64,000 nt of DNA from Nephrocerus scutellatus. Its lineage: Eukaryota; Arthropoda; Insecta; Diptera; Pipunculidae. The notes below the pieces were generated by a model. It was not told the origin of the DNA. It was given only the letters and a program-made list of their open reading frames with translations, and did not search any database. Below, one piece after another: positions 9,952-21,889 of the stretch (within the stretch, counting starts at the first letter, position 1; each line of letters opens with the position of its first letter). The position numbers and the translations under genes are program-made. The stretch is from the NCBI GenBank assembly GCA_947095585.1, contig OX352761.1, forward strand, positions 81,533,267-81,597,266, written 5' to 3'.

Positions 9952-11225
9952 TTCTCGTTAATAAACCACATAGTTAGAGAAAAAATTCCAAAAAAATAGT
10001 ATGGCAATACGAGAAAGCCAATTGGACGGCCTTAACAACTTCTTTGGGAGAATTAACTGGTCGCTATTTTTTCGCGATAGCAACGTGGATGCCGCTGATG
10101 CAATCAAAAATATCATTCTTATTATTATGAGAATAAGTCTATCCAATCAAAGGAAGATGGATGGTATGACTTGAGCTGTAAAGAGGCTTCTAAGATTAGA
10201 GAGGTATGCTTTCGGTTTTATACAGCAAACCCTACCGAGGAAAACCGAAAAAAGTTTAAACGAGCAAGAAATGATTGCAATGCCCATCTTCGGCGAGTCA
10301 AATTCGCCTTCGACCAAAAATTAAGGCAAAAAATACTACAATGTCCCAAAGGTAGTAAAAATTTCTGGTCTTTCGTGAAAAGAATCAAAAATACAGCCTC
10401 GTCGTCGATTGCAACGCTCATTTATAATGACATTCCAGTTGTCAGCTCTATAAACAAGGCCACTCTGTTTGCTGCAGCTAGCTCCACGCTTCCAGATTGT
10501 GCATTGCTGCCTCCTGCACCTCAGAGTATTGAACACTCTATGGGACAGATATTCATTCGTACTCGTGCAGTTGCTAGAGTTTAAAACGATCTCAACACTC
10601 ACAAATCCGCTGGGCCAGATGGTATTTCCCCATTAGTCCTGAAGAGGTGTTCTTCCAAGCTGGCATTACCATTGCGTAAGCTTTTCCATCTATCCTATTC
10701 TTCTGGACTCTTCCCGAGAAGTTGGAAAACAGCATTTGTCCAGCCCATACCCAAAAAAGGCGAGCCGTCGTCTCCTTCTTCGTACCGACCCATAGGACTT
10801 ACATCCATTCTTTCCAAGGTCATGGAAACGCTGATCAATTATCAGCTTAAGAAATATCTTGAAACCAACGAAATCCTTAGTGACCGGCAGTATGGATATC
10901 GTGGGCAACGTTCTACTGGTGATTTGATGGTATATCTCACCGGACAGTGGAACCGGTCTTTGCATCATTTTGGAGAAAGCAAAACTGTTGCACTCGATAT
11001 TTCTAAGGCATTTGACAGAGTTTGGCATCAGGCTCTTTTGTCTAAAATGCGTGCGTGCGTGCGATGAAAAACTGCTTCATTGGATAAGTAGCTATCTTTT
11101 AGACCGATCAATTCAAGTTGTTTTGGACGGTTTCAAGTCTAAAGTTCATTACTTAAATGACGTTCCCCAGGGCTCTGTTTTGCACCCGACTCTCTTTCTC
11201 ATTTTTATTAATGATCTCTTATCTG
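9952..11225 (+). pseudogene. Jockey-type LINE J1b, duplicated internal piece
   Basis: Identical in reading to J1a from the end of the endonuclease onward: linker (10171-10584), RT fingers and palm with YRPIGLTSILSKVMETL and ALDISKAFDRVW (10672-11067), and VPQGSV near 11164. It starts abruptly at the duplication junction without 5' end or endonuclease core, and ends at about 11219 exactly like J1a. It therefore arose by DNA duplication, not by separate retrotransposition. Confidence 0.85.
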
Positions 11226-12862
11226 TAAAGCATTTGGACTCGCGTCGTTTTATTTTCGTGATCGTTTTTCCGTATGGCTTTTTTCAATGAATCAGGGAGA
11301 ATTTCGAGAAAATAAATCGAAACCGGCTACAAACGTGAGGAATGTGAAATATTCTATATCACATTTCTTCGATTTCATTTTTAATTTTAATAAAGGGTTT
11401 AGCTTATTTTTAAAATTCTCTATATTAACTTCACTTGCCCGTGGCACGTCTGTCGGACGTCTGTCGGTCGTCGTGGAATCTTACGATCAATTTTTAACCC
11501 ACTTCCCATGGCCCGATTTTATTGAAATTTTGCACACATGTGTATTTCCGGAGACAACACTTTCTTTTAAGGCACAACACTTTTTTGAGGCTCCTCGGGC
11601 CGCGGGGTCGGGGGGCTCCCATACAAAAATTTTATACAAATGTGTATCTGCGATGGAAAACTATTTTTGTAAAATTTTTGGAGAGATCGGTCCCCTGGGT
11701 CGGGGGGCACCCATACATATTTAATGAAAAAAGTTGCCGATTTTCTTCAAAATTTATACGCATGTGTATGTCCGATGGACAAAACTTTTTGTAAAATTTT
11801 TGAAGCGATCGGGCCTCGGGGTCGGGGGGCTCCCATACAATTTTTTTTTAATTATCAATTTTTAACGCACTTCCTAAGGTCCGATTTTTCTGAAATATTG
11901 TACACATGTGTATTTCTAGTGACAATACTTTCGTTTAAAATTTGGAAGTAATCGGGCCCCGGGTTCGTGGGGCTCCCATACAAATTTAAAATAAAAATTA
12001 CCCGATTTTTTTCAAATTTTACACACATGTGTATACCCAATAATCAATAATTTTTATAAAATTTGGTCCCGGGTTCGGCCGCAAGGCCCTTATAAATTTT
12101 TTTAAATATCTATACTGGCATCAGATATTCGTCGCACCGTCGTACTTTAATGACTGTGTGCGGTGTGTGCTGCGCAGTCGGCTGCGCTGCATGGTTTTGG
12201 TGGAGAGAGAGAGAGAGAAAAATCTTAGCTCACGCACAAATGAATCCAGCAAATGAAGCGATCGGGCCTCGGGGTCGGGGGGCTCCCATACAATTTTTTT
12301 TTTAATTATCAATTTTTAACGCACTTCCTAAGGTCCGATTTTTCTGAAATATTGTACACATGTGTATTTCTAGTGACAATACTTTCGTTTAAAATTTGGA
12401 AGTAATCGGGCCCCGGGTTCGTGGGGCTCCCATACAAATTTAAAATAAAAATTAACCGATTTTTTTCAAATTTTACACACATGTGTATACCCAATAATCA
12501 ATACTTTTTATAAAATTTGGTCCCGGGTTCGGCCGCAAGGCCCTTATAAATTTTTTTAAATATCTATACTGGCATCAGATATTCGTCGCACCGTCGTACT
12601 TTAATGACTGTGTGCGGTGTGTGCTGCGCAGTCGGCTGCGCTGCATGGTTTTGGTGGAGAGAGAGAGAGAGAAAAATCTTAGCTCACGCACAAATGAATC
12701 CAGCAAATGAAACGAGACATAAATGTTTTATGCTTAATTCAACTTACATACTTATTTACTAAATTTTATTTTTATTGATGTCGTTTTTTGTTGTCGATAT
12801 CAACTTACAGATATTACAACAACTTTTCACAATATTCTCTCAATTCGCGTTTTCATAAATTA
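11226..12862. repeat. ACACATGTGT minisatellite array, copy M3, with element edge
   Basis: Contains the left edge AAATTCTCTATATTAACTTC (11399) followed by CCCGTGGC, then plus-oriented units with palindromes near 11533, 11640, 11761, 11902 and 12022. The 453-454 bp duplication starts at 11810 and 12263. Homologous to M2 but with the edge retained. No gene. Confidence 0.8.
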
Positions 12863-13115
12863 GTTCATAGCAGTCAAAGAGTTCTCATGATAAATGTTCG
12901 TGTTTCTTATTTGCTCAGAGTATGAGCGTGCTCTAAGTGCTCAGAATAAAATGATCTGAGCATTTTCAATTTTAACATCTGATGTCAAATGTCTCTTTCG
13001 ATGATTTTCTCCTACAATAAAAAAAAATGGCCCAGGATCGAGGGGCTCTCATATCAATTTCTGCGATTAGAGAATTTCGATGAAAAAGTTTTATGGGTTG
13101 TTTTTTTTATTATTA
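12863..13115. repeat. Recurring junction sequence, copy 4
   Basis: Near-identical to copy 3 (one change, GTTCATAGC for GTTCAGAGC); precedes gag copy 3. Confidence 0.75.
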
Positions 13116-13121
13116 TTGTTA

Positions 13122-14040
13122 TTATTTATTATTGCCGTGGCGCCGCAAGTCATTCAGGGAGTTTTCCCTTGGCAATAAGTTTAAATATATATATCCCGAT
13201 AACATTTGTAAATTTTGTTCGTTTCTATTATATTTTCTGTCATAACTTTTGTTGTAACTTTTTTCGCTTTTAATCACTCCCGACTCTTCTAATATAAAGT
13301 ATGCGTCTCTTAAATTTGTTATATTTATACTCAAAATTATACTTGATAATTTTGGGTGCAACCCGTTTAAAAATGATTTTAAAATTACAGACTCATTTAT
13401 TGAGGATGAAAACTCTACAGGCTTACAAATGTCGAATTCATACTTGTCGTATTTAATTTCTCATGAATGGATTTAAGTTTTTCATAAAACTCACTTACAT
13501 TTTAAATATTTTTCATGTTCATTGCTTGGAAATACATATTAGGTATGATATGTTTCTCTAACTCCAAAGTTTGTTATGAGATCCTCCTTCACTTGTGCCC
13601 ACGTTGGGTTTGGCCCTAATGTCCTGATTGCGTAAAGTGCTGCTCAGTACATTTCTTTTGTAGACGTATTCATATAACGGTGGGTTTTCCTGGAATAGAG
13701 GCAAGATCATCTCCACTTCTCTGATGAATGATAAAAGGTCGTATTGTCCTGTTCCTCTGTACCCTTTGATATTTGCTGCTTCCTTCATCAGTTCGCTGAC
13801 CGATAATTGAAAGCTGGCTTGTTGTTGATGTTGGGTTAGAAGAGAAGCTGCTGCTTCTGCTGATGTTATTGTTGGTCCCATTTTTCCTTTGTCTTTTTTG
13901 TACAAATTATATGGTGATGGTGAGTACTTCGAATGGCTTTTATATTCCTTCGGCAAATATTTGAATTTTAAATTCAATAAGTGAGATTTTTTTTTATAAC
14001 AACTTGAGCTAAAGTCTACTTTTTTTGTTTTGAGTTCCAA
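13122..14040 (-). pseudogene. Gyp-A gag relic, copy 3
   Basis: Reads the same 160-residue gag fragment as copy 2 (13558-14040) and the same downstream capsid-like fragment (13122-13361). Unlike copy 2 it keeps its complete leader (14041-14328) and LTR (14329-14943). Frame change and stops are at the same relative places as in the other copies, so inactivation preceded the duplications. Confidence 0.75.
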
Positions 14041-14328
14041 CTTGTTTTTTCAGTCTTAACTCTTTGGAGTTCATTTTTTTTTTTGAGTTTACATTTTAAC
14101 ACTTTAAAATAAAACTTCACGATTTTTTTTTTAAAGAAAAGACTAACAAAAAACTTTTAAAAAACTTTAAAAAGACCACTCGTTAGAGTTAAACTCCACG
14201 ATTTGTTTTTTTTTAAACAGAACTTACGTTTAATTTAACGACTTTCTTTCCTTTTTTTTTAAACTTTCAATGGTTTGAAGGTTCTTTTAATTTTTTCTCT
14301 CTTTTGAGCTTAACTCCACGACTGCGCC
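14041..14328 (-). other. Gyp-A leader and primer binding site, second full copy
   Basis: The A/T-rich leader is homologous to 1144-1446 with small indels, including loss of about 20 bp near 14222. The minus strand reads TGGCGCAGTCGTGG next to the LTR, the serine-tRNA-type primer binding site. Confidence 0.6.
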
Positions 14329-14943
14329 AGTTTTGTATTTGTAAAAATAAAATACAAGAAAGAAATAGTTTTTTCGTTCTACTCGGGAGAACGTCCATAC
14401 TGACTAAAGTAAAAAGTTGAAGTGAATATATTTGTGGAACAGATCACAATTTATACTCTGCTCCATAAATAGATTTCTTAGAATGAAAAACATAGATAAA
14501 TAGATAAATACATACATACTTAAACAATCTACTTCATAAATTTTGCCTTAATATAATTGGGTTGAACATTAAGTTCCGTTCATTGTTGATTTTGCCAGAT
14601 CGATAATGAGTATTGCATTTATAAACATTAATGGGTCGAACACTAAACTCCTTTCATTGAATATTGCATTAATAAATTATGTCTTATGGACTTGACATTA
14701 ATGGGTCGGACATTAAGTTCGGATCATTGTTGATTTTGCCAGATCAGCAATGTGCGTTTAGTTGTTTATGAATATTGCATTAATAAATTATGTCTTATGG
14801 AATTGGCATTATTGGGTCATACATCAAGTTCGGGTCATTGCCGATTTTAACAGATCAGCAATGTCCGTTTAGGTTTTTATGAGACAAGCAATTTCATTAC
14901 TTCCTCCAATTTATAAATGTTTGCTTTGGGGTTGATATCGACT
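14329..14943 (-). repeat. Gyp-A long terminal repeat, second copy
   Basis: Matches 1447-2214 end to end, with the same AGT...ACT terminus on the minus strand, but contains fewer 111 bp units (anchors near 14638, 14698 and 14808; the first interval is shortened to 60 bp). The TATA-like GTATAAATTG is kept near 14455. Confidence 0.6.
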
Positions 14944-16504
14944 CGACATGTAAACATGTGTACCTCCGATTGACAACACTTTTTGTAAAAATTTGGAATT
15001 GGCCTCGGGGTCGGGTTTAAAAATTTACCCGATTTTCTTTAAATTTTATATACATGTGTATCTCCGATTAGGGAATTTACAAGAAAAAAAAAAACAACCC
15101 ATAAAAAAACAACCCATAAAAATTAAATTTTTTCTTGTAAATTCTCTAATCGGGGATACACACACACACACACACACTGCGTGCTCGTCTTGTGGCAAAA
15201 TCATCCACGAAATGACGCAGCGGCAGCGAACAGCGCTGCTCACAAAGCACAGAGCTCAGACTTTGCCGTGATCTGATGCGATATAGCGATATTTAAAAAT
15301 TGCATATTGGGGTCCCCAAGAGGCCGATCGCTCCAAATTTTTACAAAAAGTCTTTTCCATCGAAGACACACATGTGTACAAAATTTAAAGAAAATCGGGT
15401 AAATTTTGTAAAATATTTGTATGAGAGCCCCCCGAACTCGAGGTCGGAGGGGCCTCAAATTTTAATAGAAAGTATTGTCACCGGAAATATACATGTGTGC
15501 AAAATTTCAATAAAAGCGGGCCATGGGAAGTGGGCTAAAAATTGATCAGAAAATCTGAACAGCCAGCCAGCCACGTGCACGCGAAGTTAATATAGAGAAT
15601 TTAAAAATGAAAATTGTTCATCTAAATTCTCTAATAGGAGATACATATGTGTGCAAAATTGAACCGGGTTAATTTGGAAAAAATTAATATTAGAGCCCCC
15701 TTCACTTCAAAATTTTTTCAAAAACTGTTCTCACCGGGGATACACATGTGTAAAAAAAAATTTATGGGGAAAAAATTCAAATCAAAAACTCAAAAATTTT
15801 TACAAAAAGTTCGGTCTATAAGAGATACACATATGTTTAAAATTTAAAGTAAATCGGGCTAATTTTTAAAAAAAAAATGATGGCTCCGCCCCCGGGCCTC
15901 AGGGCCCATTCGCTCCCAAAATTTTTGTCCATCGGGATAAATATATGTTTTAAATTTGAAGAAAATCGGGCATATTTTTAAATAATTTATACGGGCACCC
16001 CTAGGACCTCTTGGACCATTCGCTCAAAAAATATCCAAAAAGTTTTGTCGGGTTAATTTTTATTTTAAATTTGTATGAGGCCCGGCGTCTGTAAAATTTT
16101 TACAATAAGTGTTGTCCATCGGGGTTACACACGTGTATAAAATTTGAAGAACGTCGGGTTAATTTTTTAAAAAAAAATTTATGGTGCCACACGACCCCGG
16201 GGCCTGGGGACTTTAAAATATTTACAAAAATTGTTGTCCATCGGAGGTACCCCCGTGTGTAAAATTTGAAGAAAGTCGGGTTACTTTTTTTTTTAATTTG
16301 TATGGGGCCCCACGACCCCGGGGCTCGGTGTCTCCAAAATTTTTACAAAAAGTGTTGTCCATCGGATATAACAGCGCGTATAAAATTTGAAAAAATTCGG
16401 GTTAATTTTTTTAAAAAATTTGTTGGGGCCCCATGACCCTGTGGCCCGGGGTCTCCAAAATTTTTACAGCCACGGGCACGCGAAGTTAATATAGAGAATT
16501 TAAA
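14944..16504. repeat. ACACATGTGT minisatellite arrays, inverted pair (copy M4)
   Basis: Homologue of 2215-3790: a short plus-oriented part (14944-15075), an inverted junction at 15060-15165, a (CA)n tract (15157-15176), then reversed units to about 16470 and the edge GAAGTTAATATAGAGAATTT at 16485-16504. The CCAG tract is contracted relative to M1. Confidence 0.8.
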
Positions 16505-16859
16505 AATTGAATTTTTTTGGGCTGGTTTTTATTTTGATTAAAAAGTTAATTTTGTGTAAAAGAAAGCATTTGTCTTTTTTTAAAGAGATAACGTTGTTTT
16601 CAATTTGCTCGTGTGGTTTAATTCGCTGTAGTCTACGAGTAATCCCAGTTGCATCGCAAAGTTTTGCTGCTACCTGGTTAATATGTCGTCCTAGTCATGA
16701 ATGGTGGGCTGTTGCACATTCACAAATTGTTTCTTTTACAGTATTTAGCTTAATTTATCATTTATTATTTATTTATTTATTTTTTAGTAGTTTGTTATGT
16801 ATCGAGAAAACATATCTTCGGCCAATGAGGCAATCGAGTTTTCTCAGCTTAATATTAAG

Positions 16860-17054
16860 ATGTCAGAGAAGCAAAAAATAAATGTTTACCATTCGGAAGG
16901 GTTGTCTAAGCTTGCTATCGCTTGCAAGATCAAACGGAGTGATCACGCTGTTGGCAATTATTAAAATGATCCGACCCTTACAGCAACGGAAAAACGAAAA
17001 ATGGTCAGTCAGCCACCACCAGCGACTAAAGCTAAAGAAAAAAGCATCACTTAA
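16860..17054 (+). pseudogene. Tc1/mariner-like transposase stub, copy 2
   Basis: Same reading as 4157-4351, including the in-frame stop (16962-16964) between the helix-turn-helix stretch and NDPTLTATEKRK. Just downstream this copy lacks about 25 bp (GGTTCAACGC region) present at 4365-4389. No catalytic domain follows. Confidence 0.5.
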
Positions 17055-17470
17055 TGCTTCGCGAAAGACCGCATGACATCATATCTGCAACAAGGAGCAA
17101 GTTAATAACTAGAACAAAGTAGTATTTTCTGGCGAAGAAAGTGCAATTTATTTAGATGTACCAAATGGCTGTAACGTTTACTTCCTCGATCTAAGAAAAG
17201 ATGAACTCTCTTTTAACCGCCATCATAGCAGATGTCAACGCACAGCAATCAACGCACCTAATGCATGTATGAGCTATTACAATAATCTAAATCATGCTGC
17301 CTATACTAGCATGTTCTATTACATTTGTTTTATATATTGATAACCAGTCGTATCTTTTAACTCGGGCAGTTTGCATTTTTTTTATCCATCGACTGCTGCG
17401 CAAATAAAGTGACAATAACACCCAAGTTGGCTATTGTAATTTTTTCCATTTTTGGAAATTTTTTCTTGCT
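17055..17470. repeat. Non-coding tail, possible BEL/Pao LTR piece
   Basis: 17115-17300 is homologous to 4440-4614. Continuing sequence shows TTTTATATATTGATAACC and CAAATAAAGTGACAATAA, which could be a promoter and a polyadenylation signal of an LTR. The link to BEL/Pao rests on the shared AATCAACGCACCTAATGCA stretch that follows the integrase at 28580. No gene. Confidence 0.35.
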
Positions 17471-18208
17471 TTTTTAAATTCTCTATATTAACTTCACTTG
17501 CCCGTGGCTGGCTGGCTGGCACACCAAATCTTGTGATCAATTTTTAACCCACTTCCTACAGCCCGATTTTATTGAAATTTTGCACACATGTACATCTCCC
17601 ATGACAACACTTTCTTTTAAAATTTGAGCCCCCTCGGGCTACGGGGTCGGTTTTAAAAAATTTACCCGATTTTCTTCAGATTTTATACGCATTTGTATCT
17701 TTGATGGACAACACTTTCTGTACAAATTTGGAAGTGATCGGGCCCCTGGTTCGGGGCGGCACCCATACAAATTTTATGAAAAAAGTTCCCGATTTTCTTC
17801 AAATTTTATACGCATGTGTATCTCCGATGGACAAAACTTTTTGTAAAATTTTTGAAGCGATCGGGTCCCGGGGTCGGGGGGCCCCCAATAAATTTTTTTT
17901 TAATTATCAATTTTTAACGCACTTCCTAAAGCCCGATTTTCCTTAAATTTTGTACACATGTGTATTTCCGGTAACAATACTTCCTTTTAGAATTTGGAAG
18001 TGATCGGGCCCCGGGTTCGTGGGGCTCCCATACAAATTTAAAATAAAAATTACCCGATTTTCTTCAAATTTTACACACACGTGTATACCCAATAAACAAT
18101 ACTTTTTCTAAAAAAAAATAAAAAATGACCCAGGATCGAGGGGCTCCCATATCAATTTCTGCGATTAGAGAATTTATATGAAAAATTTTAATTTTTTTGG
18201 GTTGTTTA
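17471..18208. mobile_element. Apparently complete minisatellite-bearing element (copy M5)
   Basis: Left edge AAATTCTCTATATTAACTTC followed by CCCGTGG and (CTGG)n; then plus-oriented units with palindromes near 17586, 17691, 17813, 17956 and 18076; right edge GATTAGAGAATTT followed by a GGGTTG tail. The edges share AAATTCTCTA in inverted orientation. Both edges recur at the ends of the other arrays, so this about 740 bp stretch is the best candidate for one unit-length element. It has no coding capacity, and no target-site duplication was recognised. A foldback-like element or a Helitron-like element with internal repeats are both possible. Confidence 0.55.
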
Positions 18209-20018
18209 TTTATAATGTATACACACGCTTAAGCACCCTTATAGTGCTTAGCACAGCGTGGTCGTTAGGAAAATGAGGAAGAGGAAAAGATGAGATGTCT
18301 ATGCACGCGTGTCTTAAATGACTGCAGATATTATAAATGCGGAAACACAGAACCGGCAATTCATTCCACATAACTATAGTGAGGCTAAAGAAGGAATCTC
18401 TGAATTGGTTAGTACGAACAATGGTAGATCCGTGGGCTCGAGTTGAGGCACGGTTATTACGGATTGGTTCGAGAATGGGCGGGATGCATCTGGATATTTC
18501 TGTTGAACACCGCTTGTGAGATACAAAAAGTGACAAGCTGGAAACATTCCTACGATGTTCAAGCGATTCGATTGTTTACGCGATATTTACGTCACCATTA
18601 TGTTTTATCGCGTGGTTCTGAACTCTGTCTGGTAGATGCAATGTGGTCTTGGGGGCAACTGCCCACAATAGAGTTATATTCAAGATTAGGGCGAATATAT
18701 GGCTTGTAAATAGTAGCCAGATCAGAAGGAGTGAAGTACATTTTGCACCGTTTTAGGAAACCTAAACATTTCGCAGCATTCTTAGCGATGGCAAGTATGC
18801 GATAATTTCAACGAAGCTTGTTGTTGACGCTCATACCGAGAATTGCGAGTTTTTCAGTTTCTTCGATGCAAGATCCATTCACGGATAAAGATTGGGGGTT
18901 TAAATTACGCATGGACGACAGAAGACAGTATTGTATTTTAATGGCGTTATTTTCAACTCTATTATGTAGTCCCCACCTTGGTATGCTGTCAAGGTCAGAA
19001 TTTAACGTGCTTAACATACGTTCTTTAAGTTCCACTTGCGACGAAGAGGGGCGTGCAGAAAGCGTGAAATCATATGAATCGCTAAGAGTGCTGCCGTCTG
19101 CGAAAGAATGGATTGGATTAGAAGTGGCGGATAGGAGATCCTTAATGAAAATCAGAAAGAGTGTTGGAGACAAAACAGAGCCTAGGGGAACACCGGCGTT
19201 TATGCGGTGAACATTGGATTTGAATCCATCCAATACGATCTGAATTGAATGGTCAGAAAGGTAGTTGCTAGTCCAATAGAGCAGGGCGTTATTAATTCCA
19301 TAGGCATTCATTTTCGACAAAAGAGTTTGATACCAGACTCTGTCAAATGTCTTGGAAATATCGAGTGCAACAACTTTACTTTCACCAAATTTGTGAGATA
19401 AGCCATCAGGTCACCTGTAGAACGTTGCCTACGAAAACCGTAATGCTGGTCCCTAAGAATTTTACGTGATTCAAGGTGTTGCATAAGCATACGGAAAGAT
19501 ATGACGTTTCCCTTTTTTCGGAACAGGCTGGATAAAGGCTGTTTTCCAATTCCTTGAGACGACTCCAGAAGAATAAGAGAAATGGAAAGCTCTATGTAGT
19601 GGTAATGCCAACGTTGAAGAACACCTCTTCAACAGCAGATTTATGAATGTTGAGATCATTTAATACTCTAGTCACTTAAGGAGTACTAAAGTAAATTTTT
19701 CCCATAGAGGATCCAACTCTTGCAAGTACAAGCGGCGACAACGCTCTATCTGTTAGAGTAGAGCTAGCTGCGAAATGTAAAGCAAGCAGATTGGCCTTGT
19801 CTTTAGAGCTGACAGTTGCAAAGTCATTCGGAATGAGCGTTGGAATTGAAGACGAGGCAGTATTTTTAATTCATTTCACGACTGACCAAACATTTTTACT
19901 TCCTTTGGGACATTGAAATATTTTTGGTCTCGGTTTTTGGTTAAGTCGAATTTGGCTCATATGAGGTAAGCATTGCAATAATTTCTCACTCGTCTAAATT
20001 TGGTTCGGTTTTCCACAG
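18209..20018 (-). pseudogene. Jockey-type LINE J1c, decayed relative
   Basis: Minus-strand fragments align in order with J1: RT fingers (19471-19659, QPVPKKG), FRRQRSTGDLMAYL (19308-19490), then 18808-19320 with GVPLGSVLSPTLFLIF and SFADGSTL, and a 3' part with the post-RT region (18210-18562). The catalytic FADD box reads FADG, so the enzyme would be dead even without the many frameshifts. It starts in the linker before the RT, so the endonuclease is missing. The 3' end (GCTTAAGCACCCTTATAG) corresponds to the J1 3' end at 46995. Confidence 0.7.
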
Positions 20019-21700
20019 TGGCTAAACGATTTAAGAATTTTCTCATGAAACGAACGTTCACTGTATAGAGCTCGAGCTGCACAGCAACAGGCCGAAACCC
20101 TGTCTAAATATAAGGCTGACATAACAGCAATCCAGGAGATGCGGTGAACGGGGAATTGTGTCTTACAAAAATCAGAATATGACATATATTACATATATGA
20201 CATATATTAATGCAAGACATCCTGTGCTCGGGGTGAGGTTTCTAGGCAGCAAAAGAATGAAACCCACCGTTATCGGCTTTCAAGCGATAAATGAACGGCT
20301 ATGCAGCCTTCGCGTACGGGGCAGATTTAAAAACATAAGCCTAATAAACGTTCACGCACTTACAGAGGATTCCCAGATAATGAAAAACATAATTCTTTGA
20401 ATCAGTCGAACAGGAACTCCTGCGCTCAGTATAATGTAAAAATCATTCTGGGAGATATCAATGCCAAAAAAGGTAGGGAGACGGTATTGAGGCAGTAAAT
20501 TGGCACTCAACCTTACACGAGAACACTAATGACAATGGACAACGAGTCATAGAGATGGCAGCAAGCAATAATTTGGTCGTTTCGAGTACAAGGTTTGCGC
20601 GTAAAAATATCCACAAAGCCACCTGGGTATCTCCTGATGGAGCCACTCGCAACCAGATAGACCACGTGTTGATAGACCGCCGCCACAACTTGAATCTGAT
20701 GACGGTACGAACGTACCAAGGTACCAAGGACTCGCTCTAAATGCAGGGAGAGTAAGTCCTGTGGCTTACATGTCGGGCGAAGAAAAGAAATGGACGCTCC
20801 TTAAGAATACTATCATTCTATCATGCTCACTCCATCTTCATCTTTGACAGTAGACGTAGAGATCGATTCGATGACGAATGTAAGCTAGAGACTGAACGTA
20901 AGAATGTTGCGTACCGAGCAATGCAACAATCTCATAGAACGCGGGCATGCGAAGATGAATATAAAGAGCTCAGAAGATATGAAAAAACGGTTCACCGGCG
21001 AAAGAAGGCAGAAAGAAGATTCTGGTCCGTAAACTAGAACATTAAAGAAAGCAAGGACCGCACCAGGCGCGGAAGTTCTACCAAGAGTCCGCGGTGTGAC
21101 GCAATATACACCGCGTTGCACATACTGCAAGGACAAAGAGGGTAATCTAATCACCGATCTTAAAGGCATCTTAGAGTGATGGGAAGAGCACTTTCTTTAA
21201 TTGCTAAATAGCTAACTAAGGAATTGGAGGCTCCACTAATTACCGAAGACAAATGCCGCTACCAAGCATAGACGAAGTTAGCAGAGTGATAAATTGGCTC
21301 AAATCGGCGGAACTGATTAAAATAGGAGGCCCCACATTACACCAAGCAATTCATGAAATAATAGTATGGGAGGAAGAAGCGATGCCAGAAGACTGGCGAA
21401 GAGGCATCCTGTGCCCCATAGATAAGGGTGATATCACAAATTGCAGCAATTATCGTGGTATAACGTTGTTGAGTACAAGATTGAGTATAAGATTTTCTCC
21501 TCTATCCTTCAAGACAGGATAGTCCCATACGCTTAAGTCATCCATGGTCCATACCAGTGTGGCTTCATCCCAGGCAAATCAACAACTTATCAGATTTACA
21601 CCCTTAGGCAGGTGATAGAAAAATGCATAGAGTTTCAAAACTCAGTACACCATCTTTTTATAGACTTTAAAGCCGCCTATGCATAGCCAGATAATATGAT
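20019..21700 (+). pseudogene. RTE-type LINE RTE2A, 5' part
   Basis: Begins with CTAAACGATTTAAGAATTTTC, as does RTE2B at 55660. Readable pieces are an endonuclease with FKNISLINVHALTED (20158-20400), DGATRNQIDHVLIDRR (20555-20740), a DNA-binding linker near 21000, and RT motifs up to the box with YIDFKAAY-like sequence near 21665. Numerous small deletions and stops compared with RTE2B show it is old. The part between the palm and the post-palm region is missing, and a LOA-like element is inserted at 21701. RTE membership is inferred from the endonuclease and RT style and the (ATG)n 3' tail at 27545. Confidence 0.65.
21688..21700. repeat. Target-site duplication, left copy
   Basis: CAGATAATATGAT ends directly before the A-rich 3' tail (minus strand) of the LOA-like LINE. 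The same 13 bases occur at 26747-26759 at its 5' end. Confidence 0.85.
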
Positions 21701-21889
21701 TTTTTATTTTTTTGGGGAACCCTAGTCCAAGTGACTGACACCGCGACCTGAAAGATCTATTGTATCAATAGGGCATTAATTGTCTAAAAGACATACAACC
21801 TTCCTAATAAAGGCTAATATGTCCTTAGTAGCAGAGTTTTTCAACTCCGCTGTTGAGCACATTTCCTTATGGAATATGCGTTTCCTTAA

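Larger units (their letters stand above)
9952..14097. repeat. About 4 kb tandem duplication, second unit
   Basis: Second copy of 5978-9951. Past 14097 the Gyp-A leader continues normally into its LTR, whereas at 9951 it breaks into J1 sequence. Only one or a few bases of microhomology are seen at the breakpoint. Confidence 0.85.
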
